DNA of 64,000 nucleotides, from the NCBI GenBank assembly GCA_047606825.1, contig JASGDY010000113.1, forward strand, positions 7,398-71,397, in the 5' to 3' direction. Numbering within the stretch: position 1 is the stretch's first letter; each line of letters opens with the position of its first letter. Of the stretch, positions 7,940-16,622 are shown in pieces. Source of the DNA: Rhizosphaericola sp047606825 (GTDB taxonomy: Bacteria > Bacteroidota > Bacteroidia > Chitinophagales > Chitinophagaceae). The notes under the pieces are model-generated. The model was not told the origin of the DNA. It made no database searches and was given only the letters and a program-made list of their open reading frames with translations. The position numbers were made by a program, and so were the translations under genes.

Positions 7940-9268
7940 ATGGGTATCGTATTAGGAGAAAAAGAATATTTCAAAGGCATCGGACAGATTGCCTATGAAG
8001 GACCAGAATCCCAGAATCCACTGGCATTTCGGTGGTATGACGCGGAAAGGATTGTCGCCGGAAAGACCATGCGTGACTGGATGCGTTTTGCGGGTGCGTA
8101 TTGGCATTCTTTCTGCGCCAATGGCTCCGACCCGTTCGGAGGGCCGACGCAGGATTTTGCATGGAACCAACAAGCGGATGCGGTGGCTGCTGCCAAGGAT
8201 AAGATGGATGCTGCGTTTGAGTTTTTTACCAAACTGGGGTTGCCGTTTTACTGTTTCCATGACGTGGATTTGGTCAATTTTGGCAATGACGTTGTCGAAA
8301 ATGAAAAACGTCTGCAAGCACTTGTCGATTACGCCAAAGAAAAACAGGCCGCAAGCGGCGTGAAGTTGCTTTGGGGTACCGCCAATGTTTTTTCGCATAA
8401 AAGATATATGAACGGTGCGTCCACCAATCCTGATTTCCACGTGTTGTCACATGCGGCCACACAGGTCAAAGGCGCGATTGACGCGACGATTGCCTTGGGC
8501 GGCGAAAACTATGTGTTCTGGGGCGGTCGTGAAGGTTATATGTCACTTCTCAACACCGACATGAAACGCGAAAAAGAACATCTCGCACGCTTCCTGCATA
8601 CCGCAAAAGATTATGCCCGCAAAAACGGTTTTACAGGTACTTTCCTCATAGAACCTAAACCATGCGAACCGACCAAGCACCAATACGACTATGATGCAGA
8701 AACGGTTATCGGTTTCCTCCGTGCCAACGATCTGGACAAGGATTTCAAACTCAACCTGGAAGTCAACCACGCGACTTTGGCGGGACATACTTTCACACAC
8801 GAGTTGCAGTGCGCTGCCGATGTCGGCCTGCTCGGAAGCCTGGATGCCAACCGCGGCGACTATCAAAATGGCTGGGACACCGACCAGTTCCCCAACAATA
8901 TCAATGAACTGACCGAAGCGTTCCTTATCATCATCGAAGCTGGCGGACTGAAAACCGGTGGTGTCAATTTCGACGCGAAAATCCGACGCAACTCCACCGA
9001 CACGGACGATATCTTCCATGCGCATATTGGTGGTATGGACGCATTTGCGAGAGGTTTGCTCACCGCAGAAAAAGTGTTGAACAGCACCAAATACAAGGAA
9101 TTGCGCCAGGAACGTTACGCCAGCTTCGATTCCGGTAAAGGAAAAGAATATGAAGAAGGCAAACTGTCGCTCGAAGACTTGCGCACCTACGCCATTGAAA
9201 AAGGCGAGCCACAATCCCAGAGCGGCAAACAGGAACTTTTTGAGAACTTCGTCAACTGGAGCATCTAA
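7940..9268 (+). CDS. xylA: Xylose isomerase
   Basis: A 442-residue metal-dependent isomerase converting D-xylose to D-xylulose, the substrate of XylB. The catalytic His107 and its Asp110 partner lie in YCFHDVDL (104-111). The WGGREGY segment, the metal-ligand strands around EPKPCEPTKHQYD, LEVNHATLAGHTF and GSLDANRGD, and the FDAKIRRNSTDTDD metal site follow in the usual order. This is the longer class II type (about 440 residues) typical of Bacteroidota and Proteobacteria. It is the last gene of the unit; a wobble-paired hairpin terminator starts 27 nt after the stop. Cytoplasmic. Confidence 0.96.
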   Translation: MGIVLGEKEYFKGIGQIAYEGPESQNPLAFRWYDAERIVAGKTMRDWMRFAGAYWHSFCANGSDPFGGPTQDFAWNQQADAVAAAKDKMDAAFEFFTKLGLPFYCFHDVDLVNFGNDVVENEKRLQALVDYAKEKQAASGVKLLWGTANVFSHKRYMNGASTNPDFHVLSHAATQVKGAIDATIALGGENYVFWGGREGYMSLLNTDMKREKEHLARFLHTAKDYARKNGFTGTFLIEPKPCEPTKHQYDYDAETVIGFLRANDLDKDFKLNLEVNHATLAGHTFTHELQCAADVGLLGSLDANRGDYQNGWDTDQFPNNINELTEAFLIIIEAGGLKTGGVNFDAKIRRNSTDTDDIFHAHIGGMDAFARGLLTAEKVLNSTKYKELRQERYASFDSGKGKEYEEGKLSLEDLRTYAIEKGEPQSQSGKQELFENFVNWSI

Positions 9269-9295
9269 AAAAGCAAAAGTTAAAAGTCAAAAACA

Positions 9296-9325
9296 AAAAC
9301 GGGTCGTCGAAAGGCGGCCTGTTTT
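9296..9325 (+). terminator. Intrinsic terminator of the xylose unit
   Basis: AAAACGGGTCGTC and GGCGGCCTGTTTT pair over 13 bp in RNA, with three G-U pairs, closed by a GAAA tetraloop. The right arm ends in four T and TGTGT follows. Confidence 0.65.
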
Positions 9326-9369
9326 GTGTCTACGAAAAAGGGTAAGGAAAGTGCTTTGTTGGTGTAGGC

Positions 9370-10281
9370 TTACATAAACGATTTCGAACAAAATTCATTC
9401 TCAAGTAATTGTTCAATACGCTTTATCTCGTCCATAAACAATGACTGCTTACGTTTGCCGAAGTACAAGGCTTTTTCAATCGGTGTATATCCTTCCCAAA
9501 TCTTTCTAACAGCATTGTTTTCAAGGACATCTTTACACAAAAAATCAGGTAAAACCGCAAGCCCGTTTCCGATAGAAAGGCAGCGGATGATGGAAAATTT
9601 ATTGGGAACAATATAATTGGGAAGGAAATCAGTGCGTTCTCCAAAATTCTTTTCCCAGAAAGTATTCAGCACTTCCATGTCAGAAGCGGTGCTGTACCAA
9701 AACTGCGATTTCAGCCATTCCTTCACTGCTTTTTTATCTTTCATATTTAAGGAACAAAATGAAGATAAATCCATATCCTTGCCAGCGACAAGCACCAGTT
9801 TTTCGGTTGCAAATGGTTGATAAACCAAATTGCCGTCATTGCTTTTTATGTTGGATAGAATTAAATCAACAGAACCATTTTCTAGCGAATGAACCAACTG
9901 CTCGTTGTTTCCGAATTGCATAATAAGGTTAAAACCGAGTTGCGGAATGTGCTGTTCCAAAACTTGCTGAAACGTTTCCACGCACATTCCTACGCTTATC
10001 GTTGGCCTTTCAGCACCCGATTTGCGCTGAAAACGTGTTTCAATATCTTCTAGGCATTGCACCGAATTTAAAATCTGCTGGTATAGTAGTTTTCCTTTTT
10101 CTGTTGGTATCATTTTTCGAGGAGTACGCTCAAATAAAGGAAAGCCGGTGTATGCTTCCAAAGCGTTGAGATGTAACCCGATGCCTGGTTGCGATACAAA
10201 TAACTGTTTTGCCGCACCACTCATCGTCCCCGTGTCATAAATCGCTTTGAAGGTTCTGAACCATTCTAGATTAGCCTGCAT
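9370..10281 (-). CDS. LysR-family transcriptional regulator
   Basis: A 303-residue LysR-type regulator. The N-terminal winged helix-turn-helix is clear (residues 4-63, LEWFRTFKAIYDTGTMSGAA then LFVSQPGIGLHLNALE). The effector-binding domain follows from about residue 90. It is divergent from an MdaB-like oxidoreductase gene with 98 nt between the two starts, the common arrangement in which a LysR protein controls its neighbour, possibly in response to quinones or electrophiles (inference). The intergenic palindrome at 10287-10300 is a candidate binding site. The ATG at 10281 is the only start giving an intact helix-turn-helix. Confidence 0.88.
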   Translation of the reverse strand: MQANLEWFRTFKAIYDTGTMSGAAKQLFVSQPGIGLHLNALEAYTGFPLFERTPRKMIPTEKGKLLYQQILNSVQCLEDIETRFQRKSGAERPTISVGMCVETFQQVLEQHIPQLGFNLIMQFGNNEQLVHSLENGSVDLILSNIKSNDGNLVYQPFATEKLVLVAGKDMDLSSFCSLNMKDKKAVKEWLKSQFWYSTASDMEVLNTFWEKNFGERTDFLPNYIVPNKFSIIRCLSIGNGLAVLPDFLCKDVLENNAVRKIWEGYTPIEKALYFGKRKQSLFMDEIKRIEQLLENEFCSKSFM

Positions 10282-10286
10282 ATTGT

Positions 10287-10300
10287 ATAATAATTATTAT
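10287..10300. promoter_or_regulatory. AT-rich palindrome, candidate LysR operator
   Basis: ATAATAATTATTAT is a perfect 14-bp palindrome 6 nt in front of the LysR gene start in the divergent intergenic region. LysR proteins bind dyads in such regions, usually with a T-N11-A motif. AT-rich palindromes also arise by chance, so the assignment is tentative. Confidence 0.35.
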
Positions 10301-10345
10301 AGTTATATATAATTTGTATTATTTTTATTTCACAAAACTACTGGA

Positions 10346-10353
10346 TAATTTTG
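10346..10353 (+). promoter_or_regulatory. -7 element TAATTTTG upstream of the MdaB-like gene
   Basis: A perfect match to TAnnTTTG lies 26 nt before the ATG at 10380. No TTG stands at the usual distance, which fits a promoter that needs an activator such as the divergent LysR protein. Confidence 0.5.
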
Positions 10354-10379
10354 CAACCGGATAACAAAATATAAAACAA

Positions 10380-10988
10380 ATGAAAAAAGTATTCATTATC
10401 AATGGCGGACAAGTCTTCGCGGAATCAAAAGGGAAATTCAACAAAACACTGACAATCTGGACAGAAACTTTCCTTAAAGAGAACGGTTTTGATGTTCGTG
10501 TAACGGACATTAACGACGACTTCGACCCGAGGCAGGGAGCGGAAAATTTTGCATGGGCAGACACCATTGTTTTGCATACACCTATTTGGTGGTTTCAATT
10601 ACCACATAAACTGAAAGAATATATTGATTTGGTTTTTGAAGCGGGGCGCGGCACCATCTTCAAAAATGACGGACGTACGCGCGCAAATCCTGAAACCGAT
10701 TACGGCACAGGTGGTTTGCTACAAGGCAAAAACTATTTCATAACAACGAGCTGGAACGCACCCGAAGGTGCTTTTACGCTCAAAGGCGAATTGATGAACG
10801 AAACGTCTGTTGACAACGGCGTTTTATTCGGTGTTCATATAGCGATGAAGTTTGTCGGTTTGACAAAATTAGATAGCTTTCATTTTTATGACGTTATAAA
10901 AGGCTTGACACCTGAACGGTTTGAAACGTATCACAATGGATACCACCATCATTTGAAAAAGATTTTTGATTTATTGGAAGCTGTTTGA
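10380..10988 (+). CDS. MdaB-type NAD(P)H-dependent oxidoreductase
   Basis: A 202-residue flavodoxin-fold protein of the MdaB/modulator-of-drug-activity group, which use FAD to reduce quinones by two electrons. Key segments are the N-terminal strand and loop VFIINGGQVFAESKGKFN, the WADTIVLHTPIWWFQLP stretch around the flavin, and DYGTGGLLQGKNYFITTSWN. Length fits the family. It is divergent from the LysR gene and is followed by a very stable hairpin, so it is probably a one-gene transcript under LysR control. Substrate is inferred from the family. Confidence 0.85.
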   Translation: MKKVFIINGGQVFAESKGKFNKTLTIWTETFLKENGFDVRVTDINDDFDPRQGAENFAWADTIVLHTPIWWFQLPHKLKEYIDLVFEAGRGTIFKNDGRTRANPETDYGTGGLLQGKNYFITTSWNAPEGAFTLKGELMNETSVDNGVLFGVHIAMKFVGLTKLDSFHFYDVIKGLTPERFETYHNGYHHHLKKIFDLLEAV

Positions 10989-11000
10989 GTTATTTATTTT

Positions 11001-11045
11001 CTTCTCCGCACAGTCTCCCGCCGCGGCGGGGACTGTGCGGAGAAG
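11001..11045 (+). terminator. Very stable hairpin after the MdaB-like gene
   Basis: CTTCTCCGCACAGTC pairs with GACTGTGCGGAGAAG, and the inner CCCGCC/GGCGGG pairs continue the stem to about 21 bp with one bulge. No long T-run follows, so it may stop 3' exonucleases or be a palindromic repeat as well as a terminator. Confidence 0.55.
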
Positions 11046-11123
11046 AATAAATGTTTTTATGTCTTGGAAGCATATAAAACCGTACAGAAAAACTTAACTC
11101 AAACAGTCTCTTAGATTAGCCGG

Positions 11124-11146
11124 ATTGCGCATTTCCATCCAGTGTG
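11124..11146. repeat. Solo copy of the repeat family B flank module
   Basis: This stretch (ATTGCGCATTTCCATCCAG and on) matches the module at 60062-60084 at about 19 of 23 positions, and the inverted copy at 56861-56880 less closely. Here it stands without the CGTCATTCCC palindrome. The rest of 10989-11336 holds a terminator, a promoter and the leader of the RRM gene. Confidence 0.5.
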
Positions 11147-11188
11147 ACATATTGTATAAATAAATTAGGCAATACGGTTGATACTCCT

Positions 11189-11196
11189 TATCTTTG
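11189..11196 (+). promoter_or_regulatory. -7 element TATCTTTG for the RRM protein gene
   Basis: A perfect TAnnTTTG box followed by CGCC. Transcription would start near 11203, giving a leader of about 135 nt before the ATG at 11337. A long U-rich leader is common for cold-responsive or autoregulated RNA-binding protein genes, but the sequence alone does not prove it. Confidence 0.55.
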
Positions 11197-11336
11197 CGCC
11201 GTTATTTTGAGTAGATACAGCACTTATGACAATCGGCAATTGTAGAAATAGTTATTCGCAACTTCAATAATTCCTTCTTTAGTTCCTTGTTTTTTCTGTT
11301 TTCCTCAGATTTTTTTATTATTTTATTTTAGTTTTT

Positions 11337-11618
11337 ATGAACATTTATGTTTCCAACCTTGACTATGAGGTTGCTGATGACGATTTGAGAGGTTTTTTTG
11401 AAGATTACGGACAGGTAGATTCCGCACGTGTAATCATGGATCGCGAAACTAGACGCAGCCGCGGTTTTGGTTTTGTTGAAATGAACGACGACGACGCTGC
11501 CGAAAAAGCCGTGAAAGAATTGAACGGTGCCCACGTAAAAGGTCGTGCCATCAATGTGGCCGTAGCCAAAGAAAGGGAAGAAAAACCTCAAAGGTCATTT
11601 GCCGGCAGACGTTATTAA
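11337..11618 (+). CDS. RRM-domain RNA-binding protein
   Basis: A 93-residue protein made almost entirely of one RNA recognition motif: RNP2 is IYVSNL (3-8) and RNP1 is RGFGFVEM (42-49), carrying the aromatic residues that stack on RNA bases. A short basic tail (EREEKPQRSFAGRRY) follows. It resembles the small RRM proteins of cyanobacteria and Bacteroidota, which act as RNA chaperones or post-transcriptional regulators in the cytoplasm. It is a single gene with its own promoter, long leader and terminator. Targets cannot be read from the sequence. Confidence 0.93.
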   Translation: MNIYVSNLDYEVADDDLRGFFEDYGQVDSARVIMDRETRRSRGFGFVEMNDDDAAEKAVKELNGAHVKGRAINVAVAKEREEKPQRSFAGRRY

Positions 11619-11642
11619 TATCAACGATAACCGCAAAAAATG

Positions 11643-11676
11643 AAAATGCGCGCTGAAAGTTCAGCGCGCATTTTTT
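11643..11676 (+). terminator. Intrinsic terminator after the RRM gene
   Basis: AAAATGCGCGCTGAA pairs perfectly with TTCAGCGCGCATTTT, and the T-run extends to six T. It starts 25 nt after the stop codon. Confidence 0.88.
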
Positions 11677-11787
11677 ATGGCAATGCCCTAGTGTTAAGGC
11701 TCTCGCGGACACACACGACCAGGGGATATTATTAAACTTTCTTTTCGACTTCGACATCTTTGCTTCGGCCATGATTCGCATCCTTCA

Positions 11788-13449
11788 TTATTTAAATGCT
11801 TCCTGTATCACCGTGCCGACACATCCGCTTGGCATCTGGATATGGAGCAGTGCAGCCGTAGTGGCCGCAATGTCGGTCATATAGGTTTCGCGGTTCGTCT
11901 CTCCATGTTTGATACCCCAGCCGTACCATACGAGTGGTATATGTGCATCATAGGGATTCCATGCACCGTGCGTCGTCCCTTTGGCACTTCCACCGTAATA
12001 TCCGGGCTTAGCGATGAACTGTATGTCACCGCAGCGTTGTGCATAGTAGCCGTTGATGATACGCTCCCGTTGTACGGCGGGTAACAGGGTCTGGCTGATA
12101 CGGTTGAAGGCTACGGCCGAAGCGATTTCTGGACGCGCTGTCAGGTAACGGATGACCCAGTTGGTTAGGTCTTCGCGGTTGATGTTCTCGGTGCGGTTGA
12201 GCAGGTCGTAGTTAAAGGAGACCTGGTATTCGCTGATACTTTTGATGATATTGGGAAAACCGTATTTGGCTTTCAGTTGTTCGTTCATGTCGTTTTTCAT
12301 CGCGGACTCGCTGAATGCGCCGCCGGGTAGGTTGTGTATTTGGGAATAGGCTCCTGCATGTGCCGCGCCATGGTCTGCCGAGAGGAACACGGTGTAGTTC
12401 CCTTTGCCGACCTGTGCGTCCAGCGTTGACAAGAGCTTACCAATCTCTTTGTCGAGACGGATATAGTCGTCCATCTGTTCCCATGAGTTGGGTCCGTTGC
12501 TATGGCCGATGTAGTCCGGAGCCGAGTAGCTGATGGCCAGCATGTCGGTGACCTCGCCCTCGCCAAGCTTTTCTCCCTTCAAAGCGGCAATCGCCATGTC
12601 GGTCGTCAAGGTGTTGGCATAAGGCGTGTACATGATTTTACCGTAATCTTTGCCGATAAACTGTGAAAGCGTATAGGGAAATGCTGTCTGTCCATTGACG
12701 ATATTGGAGCCTTCATAATCCGCGCTGTCTTCCGATGAATAGACTGGGTAGAGACTGCTGTCCGCCGTCAGGTTCCAGTCCAAGGCATACAGTGAGTCCA
12801 CGATATCGCGCGCGTTGAACGCCTCGACCCATTCGGGGAGTGCTTGTCTGTAATAGGTACTGGTCACAAATTTTCCGGTTTTGCCGTCGTACCAGTATGC
12901 TCCGCTGGGATTATGCCCGCCGGGCAATATGGAAGCCCTGTCTTTGCAGGAGATGGCAACTACTTTGCTCCTGAAATTGGTCGCCAGCCGCAGTTCGTCC
13001 CCGATAGTCGTGGCAAACATATTGCGCGGACTCATCTTACCCACGTTTTCTGTCGTGCTTCCGACCGTGGCCACGGTGGAGTCGTCAGTGCAGTAGACTT
13101 CTTTTTTTAGGATGTTGTCGTACCAGCTATTGCCGACGATGCCGTGTATGGCGGGGACGGAACCCGTGTAGATACAGGTGTGTCCGGCGGCCGTCACCGT
13201 CGGAACGTATGGGATAAACGTATTGCCGCAGGAAAAACCTTCCCCCAAAAGCCTTTCAAATCCAGTGCTGCCATATAAGTCGTGGTAACGATAGAGATAG
13301 TCCCAGCGCATCTGGTCGACCACAATGCCTACGACCAGCTTAGGCCGGGCAAGGTTATTGGCTGACTTGCTGGATTGTCTGGACTGGGCGCTGGCTAATA
13401 AAGAAAAAAACTGGAGCAAAAGGGCAAATGAAAAGGAGATTCTGGACAT
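11788..13449 (-). CDS. PafA-type alkaline phosphatase (phosphate monoesterase)
   Basis: A 553-residue secreted enzyme of the alkaline phosphatase superfamily. The start at 13449 gives a signal peptide (MSRISFSFALLLQFF..., cut after ASAQ). The metal ligand Asp45 lies in VVDQMRWD, the nucleophile Thr86 in YVPTVTAAGH, Asn107 in HGIVGN, and the Lys169/Arg171 pair in CKDRA. As I recall the numbering of Elizabethkingia PafA (D38, T79, N100, K162, R164), every one of these sits at a constant offset of 7. The SADHG motif supplies further zinc ligands. The Lys/Arg pair marks phosphate monoesterases rather than diesterases. It would release phosphate from organic esters in the periplasm. A longer reading from 13554 would spoil the signal peptide. 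Confidence 0.92.
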   Translation of the reverse strand: MSRISFSFALLLQFFSLLASAQSRQSSKSANNLARPKLVVGIVVDQMRWDYLYRYHDLYGSTGFERLLGEGFSCGNTFIPYVPTVTAAGHTCIYTGSVPAIHGIVGNSWYDNILKKEVYCTDDSTVATVGSTTENVGKMSPRNMFATTIGDELRLATNFRSKVVAISCKDRASILPGGHNPSGAYWYDGKTGKFVTSTYYRQALPEWVEAFNARDIVDSLYALDWNLTADSSLYPVYSSEDSADYEGSNIVNGQTAFPYTLSQFIGKDYGKIMYTPYANTLTTDMAIAALKGEKLGEGEVTDMLAISYSAPDYIGHSNGPNSWEQMDDYIRLDKEIGKLLSTLDAQVGKGNYTVFLSADHGAAHAGAYSQIHNLPGGAFSESAMKNDMNEQLKAKYGFPNIIKSISEYQVSFNYDLLNRTENINREDLTNWVIRYLTARPEIASAVAFNRISQTLLPAVQRERIINGYYAQRCGDIQFIAKPGYYGGSAKGTTHGAWNPYDAHIPLVWYGWGIKHGETNRETYMTDIAATTAALLHIQMPSGCVGTVIQEAFK

Positions 13450-13716
13450 CGTACTGGGTATTTCAAATGAATGAACAAATAGCGGGACGAATATACAGAA
13501 GAAAAGGATAATGAATGTTAAGCCATTGCAATTTTGAGAAAGTCGGGAAGTCAATGTGTCTTGCTGTTTGGAATCGGTCTGTTATCAGCGTGGACTTTTA
13601 CCTTTAGCTTAACACCGTTTTACCGAAAGAAATTAGCTGTTGGTCGATTTTGGCAGGTCGGTATTTGTGGTTGTGATATATTTAGAGCAGAATTTTTTGC
13701 CGTAAATCCATATTTT

Positions 13717-15312
13717 ATGAGAATCCAATTTTTAAAACTATCCGTTGTAGGAGCAATGTTTTTTACGTGTGTGGCCGTTTCGGCACAGGAAACCGTTGAT
13801 TTGTTTGTTGTTGACAAAATCAAGGCGGAAGGGCTTAATCAGTCCAGGCTGAAGGATATCGCCTTTCACCTGACGGATGCCAATGGACCGCGGTTGGCCG
13901 GTTCAGAAGGTTATATGAAAGCCGCCAATTGGGCAAAAGACCAGTTGGCTCAATGGGGATTTGCCAACAGCGCACTCGAACCCTGGGGGGAGTTTGGAAA
14001 AGGCTGGACGCTCAAGAAAAGTTACGTGGCCATGACCGCACCTTACTACAAGCCTATCATCGCTTACCCAAAAGCCTGGACGAAGGGAACCGGCGGGCCG
14101 AAAAATGCGGATATCTTGTTGGTGGAAGCTAAAGACACGACTGCACTCGACCAATATAAAGGCAAACTCAAAGGAAAAATATTGTTGCTGTACAACCTGG
14201 ACACGGTAAAGCAATCATACGAAGCAGATTCCCGTCGCTATACCGACCAGGACCTGGAGAAAATGGCACAGGCTACGCCGGAAGAAAGGAACTTTGACAG
14301 AAATGATACTGCCGCCATGCGTCGGAGGCGCGAAATGATGCGCCGACGCAACAGCGGTCCTACTAGGATATTGGCATTGTTGAGGGAAGCCGGGGAGAAA
14401 GAGGGTGCCGTCGCCATCCTCAGTGCGAGCGTAAGGGGAAAGGACGGAACGCTGTTTGTGCAGGGAGGCGGAGCCTACGCTAAAGGCAGCCCCGAAAATT
14501 TTCTGGACATCGTGGTTGCCGTGGAAGACTACAATACGCTTTGCCGCCTGATAAAAGCAGGCATCCCAGTCAAGATGGACGTAGACGTGGCAACGGAGTT
14601 CAACGAAAAAGATACCAAAGGTTATAATGTCGTTGCCGAAATCAAAGGCACTGACCCCAAGCTGAAAGACGAGGTCGTCATGCTGGGTGGACATCTCGAC
14701 AGCTGGCATTCCTCCACGGGTGCTACGGACAATGCAGCCGGATGTACGGTCATGATGGAAGCCGTTCGGATATTGAAAACAATCGGTGTGCAGCCGCGCA
14801 GAACCATCCGGATTGCACTTTGGGGTGGGGAAGAAGAGGGGCTGATTGGTTCGCGGAACTATGTCAAGAACCATTTCGGCGATCCGGCAACCATGAAGCT
14901 GACACCGGAGCATGACAAGTTTTCGTCTTATTTCAATATCGATAACGGTACTGGAAAGGTGCGCGGTATCTATCTCCAAGGTAATGACAAAGTCAAGGAT
15001 ATCTTCGCCAAATGGTTAGAACCTTTCCGTGACATGGGGGCATCCACGATTACTTTGTCCAACACCGGCGGGACAGACCACCAGTCTTTTGACGCGGTCG
15101 GCCTTCCGGGTTTCCAGTTTATCCAGGAGCCTATGGAATACAGTACGAGGACCCACCATACCAACATGGATTCGTATGACCATCTGTCTTTTGACGATTT
15201 GAAACAGACCGCCGTCATTGTCGCTTCTTTTGTGTACGATGCCGCTATGCGTGATGAAAAATTGCCGAGGAAGGAGCTACCCAAACCCAGAGGCAACGGT
15301 TCCATGTTTTAA
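13717..15312 (+). CDS. Exported M28-family zinc aminopeptidase
   Basis: A 531-residue peptidase with a signal peptide (cut near VSAQ, residue 24). The M28 metal site is complete: His326 and Asp328 in GGHLDSW, bridging Asp338 in TDNAAG, the catalytic Glu in GGEEEG (372-374), a later Asp in FNIDNGTG, and the last His in GGTDHQSF. A PA domain is probably inserted at about residues 120-260, in the usual place for secreted M28 enzymes. It should trim amino acids or dipeptides from peptides outside the cytoplasm. The ATG at 13717 is chosen for the signal peptide; upstream in-frame codons do not encode one. A bidirectional terminator follows. Confidence 0.92.
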   Translation: MRIQFLKLSVVGAMFFTCVAVSAQETVDLFVVDKIKAEGLNQSRLKDIAFHLTDANGPRLAGSEGYMKAANWAKDQLAQWGFANSALEPWGEFGKGWTLKKSYVAMTAPYYKPIIAYPKAWTKGTGGPKNADILLVEAKDTTALDQYKGKLKGKILLLYNLDTVKQSYEADSRRYTDQDLEKMAQATPEERNFDRNDTAAMRRRREMMRRRNSGPTRILALLREAGEKEGAVAILSASVRGKDGTLFVQGGGAYAKGSPENFLDIVVAVEDYNTLCRLIKAGIPVKMDVDVATEFNEKDTKGYNVVAEIKGTDPKLKDEVVMLGGHLDSWHSSTGATDNAAGCTVMMEAVRILKTIGVQPRRTIRIALWGGEEEGLIGSRNYVKNHFGDPATMKLTPEHDKFSSYFNIDNGTGKVRGIYLQGNDKVKDIFAKWLEPFRDMGASTITLSNTGGTDHQSFDAVGLPGFQFIQEPMEYSTRTHHTNMDSYDHLSFDDLKQTAVIVASFVYDAAMRDEKLPRKELPKPRGNGSMF

Positions 15313-15327
15313 AAAATATTCCGTATT

Positions 15328-15371
15328 AAAAACAGCAATGCGCCGTACTTCTACGGCGCATTGCTGTTTTT
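15328..15371. terminator. Perfect-stem terminator after the M28 peptidase gene
   Basis: AAAAACAGCAATGCGCCGTA pairs perfectly with its complement over 20 bp around a CTTC loop and ends in five T. Both strands have A/T tails, so it may also serve the convergent GNAT gene. A smaller hairpin (GAATGGAA/TTCCATTC, 15376-15394) follows. Confidence 0.9.
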
Positions 15372-15482
15372 AATTGAATGGAAAGATTCCATTCCGTCGG
15401 GTTTTTATCGTTTGTGTGCTTTTCGGAAGCCATGCTGGCACCGTTATTGGCGTGGCGGCTTGTTGTTATAAATATTTTTGTT

Positions 15483-15935
15483 TCAATTGTCTGTCTTGTA
15501 CACATTCGGGTCATGCTTTTCCATATACAGTTCTGGTTTCGGAACTTTGACGAACCCATATTTTTCGTATAACCAGTCGGCAGTGGATGTCAATAAAATC
15601 CAACGTCTTAGCCCTTGTAGGTTTGGGTGGGCCATAACGCAGTCCATTAGTTTTTTGGAAAGCCCTTGTCCACGATAGTTGTCCAATATATAGATGTCGC
15701 CCAGATAGGCAATCGTTGAAAAGTCAGAAATTACTCTTGCAAAACCAATTTGTTTGCCATTATGGAACAGTCCAAAGTTTAATGAATTGTCAATAGCTGT
15801 TTTTACCTTGTCAAATGGAATGTTGTCGCTCCAGCCTGAATATTTGGATAAAAAGTCGTGGATGGCAACGACGTCCAGTTTTGTTTTGTCAGTTGTGATT
15901 AGAAACTGACCAAATACGTGTTCAACAATTTCCAT
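15483..15935 (-). CDS. GNAT-family acetyltransferase
   Basis: A 150-residue GNAT-fold protein. The acetyl-CoA binding segment is DIYILDNYRGQGLSKKLMD (motif A, with the RGQGLS pyrophosphate loop), preceded by the GKQIGFARVI strand and followed by the WLYEKYGF segment of motif B. It transfers an acetyl group from acetyl-CoA to an amine, but the acceptor cannot be told from the sequence. Length is normal for a single-domain GNAT. The next minus-strand gene lies 78 nt further upstream, with a palindrome between them, so it may have its own promoter. Confidence 0.88.
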   Translation of the reverse strand: MEIVEHVFGQFLITTDKTKLDVVAIHDFLSKYSGWSDNIPFDKVKTAIDNSLNFGLFHNGKQIGFARVISDFSTIAYLGDIYILDNYRGQGLSKKLMDCVMAHPNLQGLRRWILLTSTADWLYEKYGFVKVPKPELYMEKHDPNVYKTDN

Positions 15936-15976
15936 TTATGGTTTTTCTTTATCTCGTTTTCTACTTTCCTTGGCGA

Positions 15977-15996
15977 CCCACGGTCTTAACCGCGGG
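15977..15996. repeat. Palindromic repeat family D, copy 1
   Basis: CCCACGGT and ACCGCGGG form a hairpin around CTTA, and CCTTGG stands just upstream. Similar CCGC...GCGG hairpins preceded by CCTTGG occur at 30344 and 34796. Confidence 0.4.
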
Positions 15997-16013
15997 CAAT
16001 TCCAATTCACGCG

Positions 16014-16469
16014 CTATGGTATCAACGGCCTTCCGATACCCAATTCACGGAAAGGCCAGGGAATAGTTGCCAATACGATAATCAATGCTACGCTAAACAG
16101 CCATGCAGAACGCTTATGTTTGTTGTAGTCGGAAATGTCTTTTTTGGCAACGCCTTTGCCAATCGTAATCAACGCAATTGCGACTATCATTCCCACGGGA
16201 TGCTCAATCAGGTAAAAACGCCAAAAGCCATCTTTCATGATGTCGGTGTCTGCCGGTTTGTGCAACCAGCCATAAGGTCCGGCAATAAACTGGTATAGGC
16301 CAATCAACAGTGTGATATGCGCTGCTATCATCAAAAACAGGCCTAGTTTCTTGTCGGCTGCCGTAAAAGGTTTGTGCAGGTTGGCTAAGTTTTTGAAAAT
16401 ATTCACCAATAACAATATCAGGATGATATAAGCCAAGGTGTGGTGTAAATGAAGTAAGCCTGTGTACAT
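16014..16469 (-). CDS. Four-helix membrane protein, cytochrome-b-like, function unknown
   Basis: A 151-residue membrane protein with about four transmembrane helices. His residues near helix ends (LHLHH at 7-11, AAHITLL near 50, IEHPVG near 88) could coordinate a haem. Proteins of this size and pattern in Bacteroidota are often labelled cytochrome B, though no haem function has been shown to my knowledge. It lies on the minus strand downstream of ccmB, a cytochrome c maturation gene, which fits a respiratory role only loosely. It has its own -7 box 22 nt before the start. Confidence 0.7.
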   Translation of the reverse strand: MYTGLLHLHHTLAYIILILLLVNIFKNLANLHKPFTAADKKLGLFLMIAAHITLLIGLYQFIAGPYGWLHKPADTDIMKDGFWRFYLIEHPVGMIVAIALITIGKGVAKKDISDYNKHKRSAWLFSVALIIVLATIPWPFRELGIGRPLIP

Positions 16470-16490
16470 GCGTGTATCTTTTTATTCCGG

Positions 16491-16498
16491 CAAAAATA
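16491..16498 (-). promoter_or_regulatory. -7 element TATTTTTG (minus strand)
   Basis: A perfect TAnnTTTG box on the minus strand 21 nt before the ATG at 16469. It supports this start and independent transcription of the cytochrome-b-like gene. Confidence 0.5.
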
Positions 16499-16622
16499 AA
16501 CCGCAATTGCATATAAAGGAAATAATGTTTGGATTGCCGAGATAGCACGCTGTTTTTATTCTGTGTGCAGTATAATAATGGCGGATTTTTAATTTTCAAA
16601 TTTTCAAATCATCAAAATAACC